DNA of 64,000 bases, from positions 1,667,001 to 1,731,000 of the forward strand of contig NZ_JNLH01000001.1 of assembly GCF_000703005.1 (NCBI RefSeq), written 5' to 3'. The notes beneath the pieces were generated by a model. That model saw nothing but the letters and a program-made list of their open reading frames with translations. It searched no databases and was not told where the DNA came from. Shown here piece by piece: positions 18,014 to 27,484 of this stretch. The DNA is from Pseudobutyrivibrio ruminis HUN009. Its GTDB lineage: Bacteria > Bacillota > Clostridia > Lachnospirales > Lachnospiraceae. How positions within the stretch are numbered: the stretch's first letter is position 1; the number at the start of each line of letters is the position of its first letter. Made by a program: the position numbers and the translations under genes.

Positions 18014-18718
18014 ATGATTAATGTTTGTATAGTTGAAGACGAGCTAGAACAGGCTTCAGTTTTAAAGAATTATATAAGTAAATACAGTTCGGCAAAGAAT
18101 CAGCAGTTTAATATTACAAATCTGCCAGATGGAATAGATTTGGTGGATGATTATAAGGGACAGTTTGATATTATCCTTTTGGATATTCAGATGAAGCATT
18201 TGGATGGCATGGCAGCAGCAGAGAAAATCCGCCAGGTGGATTCTGATGTTATCATTATTTTTATCACATCCACAGTTCAGTATGCAGTGCAGGGATATGC
18301 AGTGGATGCGCTAGGATATGTTCTTAAGCCTGTGCCATATAATCAGTTTGAGCAGATTTTTGACAAGGCAATAGTGAGAGTGCAGGCCAAGCAACAGCAT
18401 GTTTATATAAAGGTTGCTGTTGATGACAAGCAGCTAAAGCTTGACTGCAACAATATTATCTATATTGAAAGTCAGCGTAACAATGTGGTTATACATTGCA
18501 AGGATGATGATTATGTTACAGCAGGGCCTCTCAAGCGGTTTGATGAGATGCTGATGGAACATGGTTTTAGCAAGTGCCATAATGCATATTTAATCAATCT
18601 TTCAGAGGTTGAAGCTGTACAAAAAGAGGAAGTTTTATTAACAAATGAGGTGATGCTTCCAATAAGTCGTGCCAGAAAGAAAGAGTTCATGGCTGCGTTG
18701 ACGGAGGATATTTTGTAA
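18014..18718 (+). CDS. LytTR-family response regulator
   Basis: 234 aa. An N-terminal receiver (VCIVEDELEQ, phospho-acceptor Asp57 in LLDIQMKHLDG, then ITSTVQYAVQGYAVDALGYVLKP) is joined to a C-terminal LytTR DNA-binding domain (IIYIESQRNNVVIHCKDDDYVTAGPLKRFDEML). LytTR regulators of the AgrA type bind pairs of direct repeats about two helical turns apart. The ATG at 18014 has almost no ribosome site and lies only about 40 bases after the prfA terminator, so it may be translated from a very short leader. The sensor gene overlaps its stop (TAATG). Confidence 0.92.
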   Translation: MINVCIVEDELEQASVLKNYISKYSSAKNQQFNITNLPDGIDLVDDYKGQFDIILLDIQMKHLDGMAAAEKIRQVDSDVIIIFITSTVQYAVQGYAVDALGYVLKPVPYNQFEQIFDKAIVRVQAKQQHVYIKVAVDDKQLKLDCNNIIYIESQRNNVVIHCKDDDYVTAGPLKRFDEMLMEHGFSKCHNAYLINLSEVEAVQKEEVLLTNEVMLPISRARKKEFMAALTEDIL

Positions 18719-20076
18719 TGGTTTTTAATGCATTTTTAAACCCTGTAAATATACAGGACACCCCAAGACTTTTTACCGCTATTGCTGAATGGCTAGCGGT
18801 TTTTGTTTACTTTAATATATACAAGAAAAAGAGGCATGATAAGGAATTTGCTATTTACTGTATTGCTATATTTATTATCTTGGTCGCATTTCAATTTATA
18901 GCGGGGTTGTTGCCACTGGGTTTTTGGATTCCTACTATGATCGGTGCAGTAGGACTTATGTACTTTTCACTTTATATTGTTTTGGATATAAAGCCTAGGG
19001 ATTGTGCGGTTCTTACAACTCATGCATTTGTACTGGCAGAGTTTGCTGCCAGCCTTTATAAGCAGCTTTATGTGTGGAGCGTAAAAATTACTGAGCAGGA
19101 AGGTATGGTCGAATCTGTTTGCAATATGCTCCTGGTGTACATTGCAACTTATATTGTTTATTACAGATTTGAACGTGGCAATGTGCCATCTAATAGAAAC
19201 CTTAACATCAGCAATAAAGAGATGATTAGTGTTCTCGCCACAGGTATTGGAGCCTTTATCATGTCCAATATCAGTTTTGTAAACAGCAGAACACCATTCT
19301 CTGCCACAGAGAACATGCTTTATGTTCGTACTCTGGTAGATTTCGGAGGAATGCTGATGCTGATGACAGAGATGGGCCGTAGAAACGAGTTGGCCCTTCG
19401 AAAGGAAAGTACCGAGATTAATCAGCTTTTCCAAAAACAGTACGAGCAGTACAAGCTTGCAATTGATAATTCCGAGGCCTTGCGTAAGGAAATGCATGAC
19501 ATGAAGCATTACGTTATGGCTCTCAAAAACGAGGATGATCCAGAGCGTCGCTCAGAAGTTCTTGCAGATATGGAACAGGCTATTGCAATACAGGAATCCT
19601 TTATGAATACAGGAAACAAGGTTCTTGATGTTGTGCTTACTACAAAGAGCCTCCAGTGCCAAAAGAAGAACATCACCTTAAACGCAATGGTTGACGGTGA
19701 TTTATTGGCAGATATCCATGTAAAAGACATTTGCTCTTTGTTTGGAAATATTCTGGACAATGCTATCGAAGCATCTCAGCAGGTTGTTGATAAGGAAAAG
19801 CGTCTTATCACACTTTCTGTTCGTAAAAGAAACCAGTTTATCATTGTAGAATGTGAGAATTACTCTGACAGCGAAAATGTAAAGCTTCGAAATAATCAGA
19901 GGCGTAGTTTCTTTGGAAAGAATAACCTACCTAAAACTACAAAAGGAGATAACGTAAAGCATGGATATGGACTTAAGTCCATTACTCAGGTTGCAGAAAA
20001 GTACGGCGGCGCAATGAATTGCAGCTATGAAGATGGCTGGTTCAAGGTTAAAGTGCTTCTGGCTGCAAGCAAATAA
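18718..20076 (+). CDS. GHKL-type sensor histidine kinase (AgrC-like)
   Basis: 452 aa. About six membrane helices fill residues 15-220. Then a cytoplasmic helix carries the phospho-acceptor motif in LRKEMHDMKHYV, and a C-terminal GHKL ATPase domain has the asparagine box (LFGNILDNAIEAS) and a glycine box (KHGYGLKSITQVAEKYGG). This is the AgrC/ComD-like class that usually senses peptides. It is the partner of the LytTR regulator just upstream. A stable terminator follows at 20101-20128. No peptide precursor gene was found beside it. Confidence 0.9.
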   Translation: MVFNAFLNPVNIQDTPRLFTAIAEWLAVFVYFNIYKKKRHDKEFAIYCIAIFIILVAFQFIAGLLPLGFWIPTMIGAVGLMYFSLYIVLDIKPRDCAVLTTHAFVLAEFAASLYKQLYVWSVKITEQEGMVESVCNMLLVYIATYIVYYRFERGNVPSNRNLNISNKEMISVLATGIGAFIMSNISFVNSRTPFSATENMLYVRTLVDFGGMLMLMTEMGRRNELALRKESTEINQLFQKQYEQYKLAIDNSEALRKEMHDMKHYVMALKNEDDPERRSEVLADMEQAIAIQESFMNTGNKVLDVVLTTKSLQCQKKNITLNAMVDGDLLADIHVKDICSLFGNILDNAIEASQQVVDKEKRLITLSVRKRNQFIIVECENYSDSENVKLRNNQRRSFFGKNNLPKTTKGDNVKHGYGLKSITQVAEKYGGAMNCSYEDGWFKVKVLLAASK

Positions 20077-20100
20077 TGCCAGTTATCACGGATAAATGAC

Positions 20101-20128
20101 AAGTTGTCCTTCGGGGCAACTTTTTTTT
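20101..20128 (+). terminator. Terminator after the LytTR/GHKL pair
   Basis: AAGTTGTCC at 20101-20109 and GGGCAACTT at 20114-20122 pair around a TTCG loop with one G-U pair, followed by eight T. Confidence 0.9.
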
Positions 20129-20181
20129 GTGGCAGGGTGTAAATTAATATCAAGAAAAAATTAGTTGAGGTTATTCCAGTG

Positions 20182-20266
20182 AGTCTGTAGCCATCAAGCT
20201 CTGATAACTCTCAAGTGAGATATGTATCGAACGGAGAGTTCATCAGGCTTGTAGGCGTAACAGACG
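20182..20266 (+). other. Structured leader element, copy B, upstream of GH3 gene
   Basis: Outer stem GTCTGT 20183-20188 with ACAGAC 20260-20265. Then the conserved internal loop: GTA, five bases, CAAGC on the left and GCTTG, TAGGC, GTAAC on the right. An upper stem (CTGAT-AACTCTC with GAGAGTT-CATCAG) is closed by a loop reading AAGTGAGATATGTATCGAACG. Copy C (22666-22748) keeps the internal loop and the apical loop nearly unchanged while the upper stem sequence differs completely. It is probably a cis-RNA in the leader, ending about 35 bases before the start codon. Confidence 0.6.
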
Positions 20267-20301
20267 GACTTTGGCTAGTTAGTATTTTATGGAGGATGTA
20301 G

Positions 20302-22659
20302 ATGGACGCTAAAGAAATTATTTCACAGCTTACATTGATGGAGAAGGCAGCTCTTTTGAGCGGAAAGAATGAGTGGGAATCACGTGACATTCCAAGACTT
20401 GGAATTCAGTCGATTTCATTTTCAGATGGTCCTCACGGCTTACGTCGTCAGGAGGGGGCAGGAGATCATTTGGGGCTTAATGCATCTCTTCCAGCTACAT
20501 GTTTTCCAACAGCAGCTACAGTAGCAAACAGCTGGGACGAAAGTCTTGGTGAAGAAATTGGAGCAGCTCTTGGTGAGGAAGCAGTTGCACAGAACGTTGA
20601 TGTACTTCTTGGTCCAGGCTTAAATATGAAACGTTCTCCACTGTGCGGACGAAATTTTGAATACTTTAGTGAGGATCCAATCCTTGCCGGCAAGATGGCA
20701 GCTTCTTATGTAAGGGGTATACAGAGCAAGCATGTTTATTCTTGTCCAAAGCATTTCGCAGTTAACTCTCGCGAGTATCGCAGAATGGCAATGAATGCAG
20801 TTGTAGATGAGCGTACACTTCGAGAGATTTACCTTACAGCATTTGAAATTGCTATTAAAGAAGGTGGAGCAAAGACAATCATGTCTGCTTACAACGAAGT
20901 TAATGGCAAGTATGCAAACGAAAACGAGCATCTGCTTGTAGACATCCTCAGAAATGAATGGGGATTCGATGGAATCGTAGTTACTGACTGGGGTGCAAGT
21001 AATGACCATGTTGCTGGTGTTAAGTGTCAGTCAAATGTGGAAATGCCAAACCCAGGACTTGATTCAGCTAGAGAGCTTATTAAGGCAGCTACAGAGGGCG
21101 AAGGTCGCATCACGGAGGAAGAAATCGACAGAGCAATTCTTCCAATTATCGAAGCAGCAATCTACTTCAAAGAAAACGACCACACAAAGGGCTTTGATAA
21201 AGAAGCTCATCATGCTATCGCTAAAAAGGCAGCTGTTAACTCAGCAGTTCTTCTTAAGAACGACGAGGACATCCTTCCTCTTGCAGCAGGCACAAAGGTA
21301 TGCCTTAGAGGACCATTCGTGGATAAGCCACGTTATCAGGGTTCAGGAAGCTCACAGGTTAACTCAACAAAGGTTGAGACAATCAGAGAGCAGATTGCAA
21401 ATTACGATTTACAGGTTATTGATGATCCTGAAGCAGCAGATGTTGTTTTATTCTTCTTTGGTCTTGATGAAATCGCAGAGAGCGAGGGAGCAGATAGAAT
21501 GTCTATCGATGTTCCTGAGTATCAAATCAAAGAGCTTGAGGAGCTTACAGTTTACAACAAGCACATCGTTGGTGTTATGAGTGCTGGTTCATCAGTAAAG
21601 ATGCCTTGGCTTTCAAATCTCCAGGGATTGCTTCACGGATACTTAACAGGTCAGGCTGGAGCGTCAGCTCTTCTTGATATCATCACTGGAAAGGAAATTC
21701 CTACTGGTAAGCTTTCTGAGTCTTATCCATTCGCATATGCGGACTGCTCAATTGTTAATTATGCAGATCAGGAAAAGAGAAATCTTCAGTATCGCGAAGG
21801 ACCTTTCATTGGATATCGTTATTACGATACAGCAGATGTGGCAGTTCAGTTCCCATTCGGATATGGACTTAGCTATACAACATTTGAGTATTCAGCACTT
21901 TCTGTTACAGAGGATGGTGTTAAGTTTACTATCACAAATACAGGAAAGCGCGACGGTGCTGAAATTGCTCAGCTCTATGTTGGCAAGAGCCAGTCAGGAC
22001 TTATCCGTCCTAAGAAGGAGCTTAAGGGCTTCAAGAAGGTATGGATTAAGGCTGGCGAATCAGTGGAAGTAGAGATTCCATTTGATGATAAGACATTCCG
22101 TTATTTCTCAACTGTTTCAAACAAGTGGGAAATCGAAGGCGGTGAGTATCAGATTTACGTTGGAAAGAACGTTGCTGACATCGTACTTACAGGAACAATC
22201 ACAAAGGAAGGCACAATTACAGAGCTTCCTTACGACATCGAAACACTTCCAAGCTACAAGACAGGAAAGGTTAGAAACGTTCATTACGAGGAGTTCGAAA
22301 AGCTTTATGCTAAGCCACTTCCTGAGGAAAAGGTTGGACCACTTGATATCAACGATGCTCTTTGTCAGATGAAGGATGCCAAGAGCGGACTTTGCAGATT
22401 GGTTTACAAGATTCTCAAGAATAATCTTGATAAGTCTTATGAAAAGGGTGTTCCAGACTTGAACACAATGTTCATCTACAACATGCCTTTCAGAGCAATT
22501 AGCAAGATGTCAGGCGGAATGGTTAGCCGTGAAATGGTTGAGTCAATCGTAACCATCGCCAATGGACACTTCTTCAGAGGTCTTGGTGGTGTGATTGGAG
22601 GATTCTTCCGCAACCGCGGTCTGAACAAGAAATACGAAAGTAGATTAAATCATAAATAA
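20302..22659 (+). CDS. Glycoside hydrolase family 3 beta-glucosidase, cytoplasmic
   Basis: 785 aa with the standard GH3 order: N-terminal barrel (residues 1-290), alpha/beta domain (300-500), fibronectin III-like domain (540-640), plus an extra C-terminal segment of about 140 residues. The catalytic nucleophile is the Asp in VVTDWGAS. Substrate-binding motifs SFSDGPHGLR, GRNFEYFSEDP and KHFAVNSREYRR are present. There is no signal peptide, so it probably hydrolyses imported cello- or other oligosaccharides inside the cell. Good ribosome site GGAGG. Exact glycoside specificity cannot be told. Confidence 0.93.
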   Translation: MDAKEIISQLTLMEKAALLSGKNEWESRDIPRLGIQSISFSDGPHGLRRQEGAGDHLGLNASLPATCFPTAATVANSWDESLGEEIGAALGEEAVAQNVDVLLGPGLNMKRSPLCGRNFEYFSEDPILAGKMAASYVRGIQSKHVYSCPKHFAVNSREYRRMAMNAVVDERTLREIYLTAFEIAIKEGGAKTIMSAYNEVNGKYANENEHLLVDILRNEWGFDGIVVTDWGASNDHVAGVKCQSNVEMPNPGLDSARELIKAATEGEGRITEEEIDRAILPIIEAAIYFKENDHTKGFDKEAHHAIAKKAAVNSAVLLKNDEDILPLAAGTKVCLRGPFVDKPRYQGSGSSQVNSTKVETIREQIANYDLQVIDDPEAADVVLFFFGLDEIAESEGADRMSIDVPEYQIKELEELTVYNKHIVGVMSAGSSVKMPWLSNLQGLLHGYLTGQAGASALLDIITGKEIPTGKLSESYPFAYADCSIVNYADQEKRNLQYREGPFIGYRYYDTADVAVQFPFGYGLSYTTFEYSALSVTEDGVKFTITNTGKRDGAEIAQLYVGKSQSGLIRPKKELKGFKKVWIKAGESVEVEIPFDDKTFRYFSTVSNKWEIEGGEYQIYVGKNVADIVLTGTITKEGTITELPYDIETLPSYKTGKVRNVHYEEFEKLYAKPLPEEKVGPLDINDALCQMKDAKSGLCRLVYKILKNNLDKSYEKGVPDLNTMFIYNMPFRAISKMSGGMVSREMVESIVTIANGHFFRGLGGVIGGFFRNRGLNKKYESRLNHK

Positions 22660-22665
22660 TAAGTG

Positions 22666-22748
22666 AGTCTGTAACTAACAAGCTATTATGTTTCTCAAGT
22701 GAATAATGTATGAACGGAGAAACATAATGCTTGTGAGTGTAACAGACG
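22666..22748 (+). other. Structured leader element, copy C, upstream of gtrA-like gene
   Basis: Outer stem GTCTGT 22667-22672 with ACAGAC 22742-22747. Internal loop GTA, five bases, CAAGC opposite GCTTG, TGAGT, GTAAC. The upper stem TATGTTTCTC pairs with GAGAAACATA around a loop reading AAGTGAATAATGTATGAACG. Compared with copy B the paired bases change while the unpaired bases are kept, which is what a functional RNA fold shows. It lies between the GH3 stop and the next start, inside a probable operon. Confidence 0.6.
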
Positions 22749-22763
22749 GATTGGAGTAGTTAG

Positions 22764-23315
22764 ATGAATTTATGGAATAGTTTTGCTGAGAAGCACCCGG
22801 CAGCAGCAAAGTGGGTGCGAGAAGGTGGCTTGTTTGTAATAGTAAGTAACTTGATTACAGTATTCAAATATCTTTTACTTACATTTTTGCCGGCAGCCTT
22901 CGCATTCTTAGGCGACAGAGCATTTGGATGGCCAGGAATTCCACTTACAATCGCAGGTGAGACTTTCGATTGGAATATCCTTGGTTATGACCAGGCACAC
23001 GGAGGACTTGCTTACTTCACAGCTTATATGATTGCAATGGTAATTGGTGAGTGCATTAATTTCCCAATTCAAAAGCTTTTCGTTTTCCGTAATCACGATA
23101 AGCCTGGCAAGCAGATAGCATGGTATATTGCAGCATTCATTGTAATAACATGCATCGTTAACTCAATTAACTGCATCTGGGTAGCAGTTGCAGGAATGTT
23201 TGTACCAGCTTGGCTGTACAACATCGGAACTACAGTACTCAACGGCGGAGTTTCTATGGTGGTCTTCTTCTTTGTAAATAAGATCATTTTCCCAGAAACA
23301 CCAAAGGCCGAATGA
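22764..23315 (+). CDS. GtrA-family membrane protein
   Basis: 183 aa with four hydrophobic helices. The first (FVIVSNLITVFKYLLLTFLPA) and the FPIQKLFVFR region are typical of the GtrA/DPMS-like family, whose members are thought to move lipid-linked sugars or assist cell-surface polysaccharide modification. Relative to typical GtrA proteins (about 130 aa) it has an extra loop after helix 1 (residues 45-80). It lies between two beta-glucosidase genes with element C in its leader. The meaning of the pairing with GH3 enzymes is unclear. Confidence 0.75.
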   Translation: MNLWNSFAEKHPAAAKWVREGGLFVIVSNLITVFKYLLLTFLPAAFAFLGDRAFGWPGIPLTIAGETFDWNILGYDQAHGGLAYFTAYMIAMVIGECINFPIQKLFVFRNHDKPGKQIAWYIAAFIVITCIVNSINCIWVAVAGMFVPAWLYNIGTTVLNGGVSMVVFFFVNKIIFPETPKAE

Positions 23316-23358
23316 GATATAACTTTTAACGCTAGTTGAAAGGAAGGAGAAGAAGAAA

Positions 23359-26304
23359 ATGTTATCAATCAACATTGCGGACGTTATCGCCGTACTACAA
23401 ACAATGATTCCACAGCTTATCGTGTTAGGCGTGGCACTCGTTGCAGCAATCATCGTTACAATTTGTGCGATGAAGGCTAAGAAGCCTCTTAAGGGCTTCA
23501 TCAGAAAGGAAGCTTGGCTTGCTTTCGCATTAGTAGTAGTTATAGTAGTAAATACTATTCTACTCGGACCTGTTTACTCAATGGTAAACATGGCAATGGG
23601 TGGTGGCACAATTTCAGATGAAGCCATCGAAGAGGCAAAAGCTCTTGCAACAGAAATTGCTGAAGAGGGTATTGTTCTTTTAAAGAATGATGATGCAGCA
23701 CTTCCTCTTGCAGAGGGTACAAAGGTCAACGTATTTGGTTGGTCTTCAACAAACCCAATTTATGGTGGTACAGGATCAGGTGCACTTTCAGATGCATATC
23801 CAACAGTTGATTTCCTTACAGGTCTTACTGATGCAGGTATCGAGTACAATCAGGACCTTGTAGATTTCTATACAGGATGGAGAACAGAAAGACCTACAAT
23901 AGGTATGATGGGACAGGATTGGACAATTCCTGAGCCAACAGTTTCTGAGTATGGCAGCCTTATCACAGATGCCAAGGACTTCTCAGATACAGCTATTTTC
24001 TTCATCGCACGTTCAGGTGGTGAGGGAGCAGATCTTCCACAGTCATATGACGGAGAAGACACATACAGCAATGATGGCTCTAGCTTCTTTGGAGCAACAG
24101 GAGTGCGTTACTCAGATCAGAAGGACGATCTTGATGCATCTAAGTCATACCTTGAGCTTTCAAACAGAGAGAAGGCACTTCTTGATGAAGTAACAGCAAA
24201 CTTTGACAAGGTTATCGTAGTTGTTAACTCAGCAAACGCTATGGAGCTTGGCTTCGTTAACGATTACTCACAGATTAAGTCAGTTCTTTACTGCCCAGGT
24301 ACAGGTCAGACAGGTTTCGACGGACTTGGCGAAATCCTTGCAGGTCAAATCAACCCATCTGGTAAGACAGCTGACACATTTGTATCAGACTTATTCGCAA
24401 CACCAACAGCAAACAACTTTGGTGATTTCGATTACACAAACATGGAAGAGTACGGATATGAGAATATGTTCGCTGAGGGCGGCATGGCTTATCCTACTTT
24501 CGTAAACTATGTAGAAGGTATTTACGTTGGTTACAAATATTATGAGACAGCCTATGCTGAGGCTCAGGCTGGCAACATGGAGTTCGATTACGACTCTGCA
24601 GTAGTTTATCCATTTGGTTATGGATTATCGTACACAACCTTCTCTCAGGAGATGGGACCTATCACAAATGATGGTACAACAGTATCATTTGATGTAACAG
24701 TTACAAACACAGGTGATGTTGCTGGTAAGGACGTTGTAGAAGTTTACTACAACCCACCATACACAAACGGCGGCATTGAGAAGGCAGCTGCAAACTTAAT
24801 CCAGTTTGCAAAGACTTCTACACTTGAGCCAGGTGCATCAGAGACAATCAACATCTCATTTGCGCTTGAAGATATGGCTTCATACGACACATACGGCGAG
24901 GGCTGCTATGTACTTGAGGCTGGTGATTATGAGATTTCTATCAACTCAGATTCACACAACAAGATTGCTACAGATACAGTAACAGTTGACTCTACAATCG
25001 TTTATGATGAGTCAAACAAGCGTGAGTCAGATCAGGTTGCAGCTACAAACCAGTTTGGCTTCGCAGAAGGTGATGTAACTTACCTTTCACGTGCAGATGG
25101 CTTCGCTAACTATGACGAGGCAACAGCTGCTCCAACAAGCTATGAAATGTCTGATGAAGCAAAGGCTACTTACTTCAACGAGACAAACTATGATCCTACT
25201 GATTACAATAATGATTCAGATGTAATGCCTACAACAGGCGCTGACAATGGTGTTAAGCTTGCAGATCTTCGTGGTCTTGATTACGATGATCCAATGTGGG
25301 ATACACTTCTCGATGAGCTTACAGTTTCAGATATGAACACACTTATCGAGCTCGGTGGATACGAGACATCAGCAGTTGATTCAATCGGCAAGGTTATGAC
25401 ATACGATTGTGATGGTCCTGCTTCAATCAACAACAACTTTACAGGCCAGGGTTCTATCGGATTCCCAGCAGCAGTTATGATTGCTTGCACATGGAACAAG
25501 GACATTGCACTTGCATTTGGTCAGTCAATCGGCCGTATGGCAAACGACATGGATGTTTCTGGTTGGTATGCTCCAGCTACAAACACACACAGATCTGCAT
25601 TTGCAGGACGTAACTTCGAGTACTACTCAGAGGATGGCGTACTTGCAGGTTGGATGTGCGCAAACGCTGTAAATGGTGCAAGAGAGTGGGGCGTATACTC
25701 ATACGTTAAGCACTTTGCAACAAATGACCAGGAAACAAACAGAACAAACTTCCTTTGCACATGGCTCAATGAGCAGTCAATGCGTGAGATTTACTTAAAG
25801 TCATTTGAAATTGTATTCAAGAACTCAAACCCAGGTGCAACAATGGTTGCATTCAACAACATCGGTACAGTACCAGCTGAGGCTTGCTCAGAGCTTCTTA
25901 ACACAGTACTTCGTGGCGAGTGGGGATTCAGAGGTCTTGCAGAGACAGATTACTTCGGTGGATACGGATATCAGGATTCTGACCGTATGATTAGAAATGG
26001 TTGTGACCTTATGCTTGCAACATACGCTACACCACAGTCTACAGTTACAGATCAGGAATCTGCTACATCAGTAATTGCTATGAGAACAGCTTCTCACAAC
26101 ATTCTTTACACTGTAGTAAACAGCCGTGCATACGATTCAGAAATCAGCGCAGGCCTACCTACATGGGAGAAGATTCTCTTTGCTATCGATGCAGTACTTG
26201 TTCTTCTTATCGCTTGCCTTGAGTACTTTGCAGTAAAGAAATATCTTGCAAAGAAGAAAGAGGTAGAAGTAGAAACAGTTGTAGAAGAGACAACAGAAGA
26301 GTAA
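23359..26304 (+). CDS. Membrane-anchored, circularly permuted GH3 beta-glucosidase
   Basis: 981 aa. Two hydrophobic segments at the N-terminus (about 15-40 and 52-75) and one near the C-terminus (about 935-955) anchor it. The domain order is reversed from the usual GH3: the alpha/beta domain comes first (EIAEEGIVLLKNDDAALPL near residue 95), then a fibronectin III-like domain (about 440-530), and the catalytic barrel last (residues 600-900). The barrel has YDCDGPASINN, AGRNFEYYSEDG, VKHFATNDQETNR and the nucleophile Asp in LAETDYFGG. Permuted GH3 enzymes are known from Butyrivibrio and Ruminococcus. The long acidic tail (VEVETVVEETTEE) is probably cytoplasmic. Confidence 0.9.
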   Translation: MLSINIADVIAVLQTMIPQLIVLGVALVAAIIVTICAMKAKKPLKGFIRKEAWLAFALVVVIVVNTILLGPVYSMVNMAMGGGTISDEAIEEAKALATEIAEEGIVLLKNDDAALPLAEGTKVNVFGWSSTNPIYGGTGSGALSDAYPTVDFLTGLTDAGIEYNQDLVDFYTGWRTERPTIGMMGQDWTIPEPTVSEYGSLITDAKDFSDTAIFFIARSGGEGADLPQSYDGEDTYSNDGSSFFGATGVRYSDQKDDLDASKSYLELSNREKALLDEVTANFDKVIVVVNSANAMELGFVNDYSQIKSVLYCPGTGQTGFDGLGEILAGQINPSGKTADTFVSDLFATPTANNFGDFDYTNMEEYGYENMFAEGGMAYPTFVNYVEGIYVGYKYYETAYAEAQAGNMEFDYDSAVVYPFGYGLSYTTFSQEMGPITNDGTTVSFDVTVTNTGDVAGKDVVEVYYNPPYTNGGIEKAAANLIQFAKTSTLEPGASETINISFALEDMASYDTYGEGCYVLEAGDYEISINSDSHNKIATDTVTVDSTIVYDESNKRESDQVAATNQFGFAEGDVTYLSRADGFANYDEATAAPTSYEMSDEAKATYFNETNYDPTDYNNDSDVMPTTGADNGVKLADLRGLDYDDPMWDTLLDELTVSDMNTLIELGGYETSAVDSIGKVMTYDCDGPASINNNFTGQGSIGFPAAVMIACTWNKDIALAFGQSIGRMANDMDVSGWYAPATNTHRSAFAGRNFEYYSEDGVLAGWMCANAVNGAREWGVYSYVKHFATNDQETNRTNFLCTWLNEQSMREIYLKSFEIVFKNSNPGATMVAFNNIGTVPAEACSELLNTVLRGEWGFRGLAETDYFGGYGYQDSDRMIRNGCDLMLATYATPQSTVTDQESATSVIAMRTASHNILYTVVNSRAYDSEISAGLPTWEKILFAIDAVLVLLIACLEYFAVKKYLAKKKEVEVETVVEETTEE

Positions 26305-26320
26305 TAATAAAGACAAAAGT

Positions 26321-26350
26321 GGGGCAACTCGAAAGAGCTGCCCCAAGTTT
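26321..26350. terminator. Shared terminator between converging genes
   Basis: GGGGCAACTC at 26321-26330 and GAGCTGCCCC at 26335-26344 pair around GAAA with one mismatch, with A-rich sequence on the left and T-rich sequence on the right. It lies between the + strand GH3 gene and the - strand HD-GYP gene and could serve both. Confidence 0.8.
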
Positions 26351-26361
26351 TATATAAGGTT

Positions 26362-27432
26362 TTATTTAACGATTACAGTGCTTAGATAGTTGCGGTCATT
26401 TGATAAATCAACAACCGTTTGAATGCTTGTAATTTTAATGACTGGTCGAAGTGGATAAGCCTTGTTTTGACGAACAACCACGCCTTCTTCACCGTTGCTA
26501 AGCTTGATAGTAGAACCATTTGGATAGATGTTTACGATAGTAAGGAATGCTCTGAAGTATTTCAGATTAAACTTGTTACTCATTGTAAACATTATTTCAA
26601 TTGCTTCTGCTGGAGTATAGGCTCTTTTGTATGGTCTTGCAGTAACAAGAGCATCATACACATCTACAATAGAAATGATTTGAGCCATCTTTCCTATTTG
26701 ATCGCCAGAAAGATTTCTAGGATATCCTGAACCATCAATATTTTCATGATGATTTAGGATTGCCTGGCGCATCTCCTCAGTAAGGTCAGGAGATTTGGCG
26801 AGCAGGCGATATCCTCTTACGGGATGAGTCTTGATTAATTCAAACTCTGTAGCTGTAAGCTTTCCTGGCTTATTTAAAATGTCATTTGGAATTTCTTCTT
26901 TTCCGATATCGTGAAGAAGACCCACAACGGTAATATCTTTTACAAATGAATCAGATTCTCCTAAGGCCTTTGCTAATATGGCTGCCATTGTACCTACATC
27001 TACAGAATGTCTGTAAGTGTATTCATCACATACCTTTAGCTTTGAAAGATTAAGGCTCAAGGATTTTGAGTCATTTATTATGCTACAAACCTTTTCTCCG
27101 ATTTGAATGATTCCCTTAGTTAGGCTATCTATATCATCAAGATTTGCGTACAGCCTAGCTAAAGACTCCATGGCATACTGTCTGAAGCTTTCATCAAAAC
27201 ATATGGAATCATCTGGAAGTGGAAAATCATCCTCTAAATCAAATTCATCCGCATCTGAATAATAAATAGTAGCGTGGATTTTCCCATGATAGTCAGACAA
27301 CGACTGTAAAATCTTTTGGTCGATGACTGTCATTTTTGGGCAAAGAAGTGCCCCCGAATCTGTATAGATGTCAGTTTCTGTAATACATCCCGCCGGTAGA
27401 TCACTGACATATCCATATACATCTTTAATCAT
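26362..27432 (-). CDS. HD-GYP domain cyclic-di-GMP phosphodiesterase
   Basis: 356 aa, the only clear gene on the - strand. The N-terminal about 110 residues are of an uncharacterised type often found before HD-GYP domains. The HD-GYP domain has HSVDVGTMAAILAK, the HD pair in LLHDIGKEEIPNDILNKPGKLT, and HHENIDGSGYPRNLSG containing the GYP signature. Such enzymes cleave cyclic-di-GMP to GMP. The C-terminal segment (about 280-356) is a small beta-rich domain. A strong promoter lies upstream at 27485-27513, divergent from the GT2 gene. Confidence 0.92.
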   Translation of the reverse strand: MIKDVYGYVSDLPAGCITETDIYTDSGALLCPKMTVIDQKILQSLSDYHGKIHATIYYSDADEFDLEDDFPLPDDSICFDESFRQYAMESLARLYANLDDIDSLTKGIIQIGEKVCSIINDSKSLSLNLSKLKVCDEYTYRHSVDVGTMAAILAKALGESDSFVKDITVVGLLHDIGKEEIPNDILNKPGKLTATEFELIKTHPVRGYRLLAKSPDLTEEMRQAILNHHENIDGSGYPRNLSGDQIGKMAQIISIVDVYDALVTARPYKRAYTPAEAIEIMFTMSNKFNLKYFRAFLTIVNIYPNGSTIKLSNGEEGVVVRQNKAYPLRPVIKITSIQTVVDLSNDRNYLSTVIVK

Positions 27433-27484
27433 ACATTACTGTCCCTTTAAAACGCAAAAATTTTATTGTGTTGAAAACAATGTT

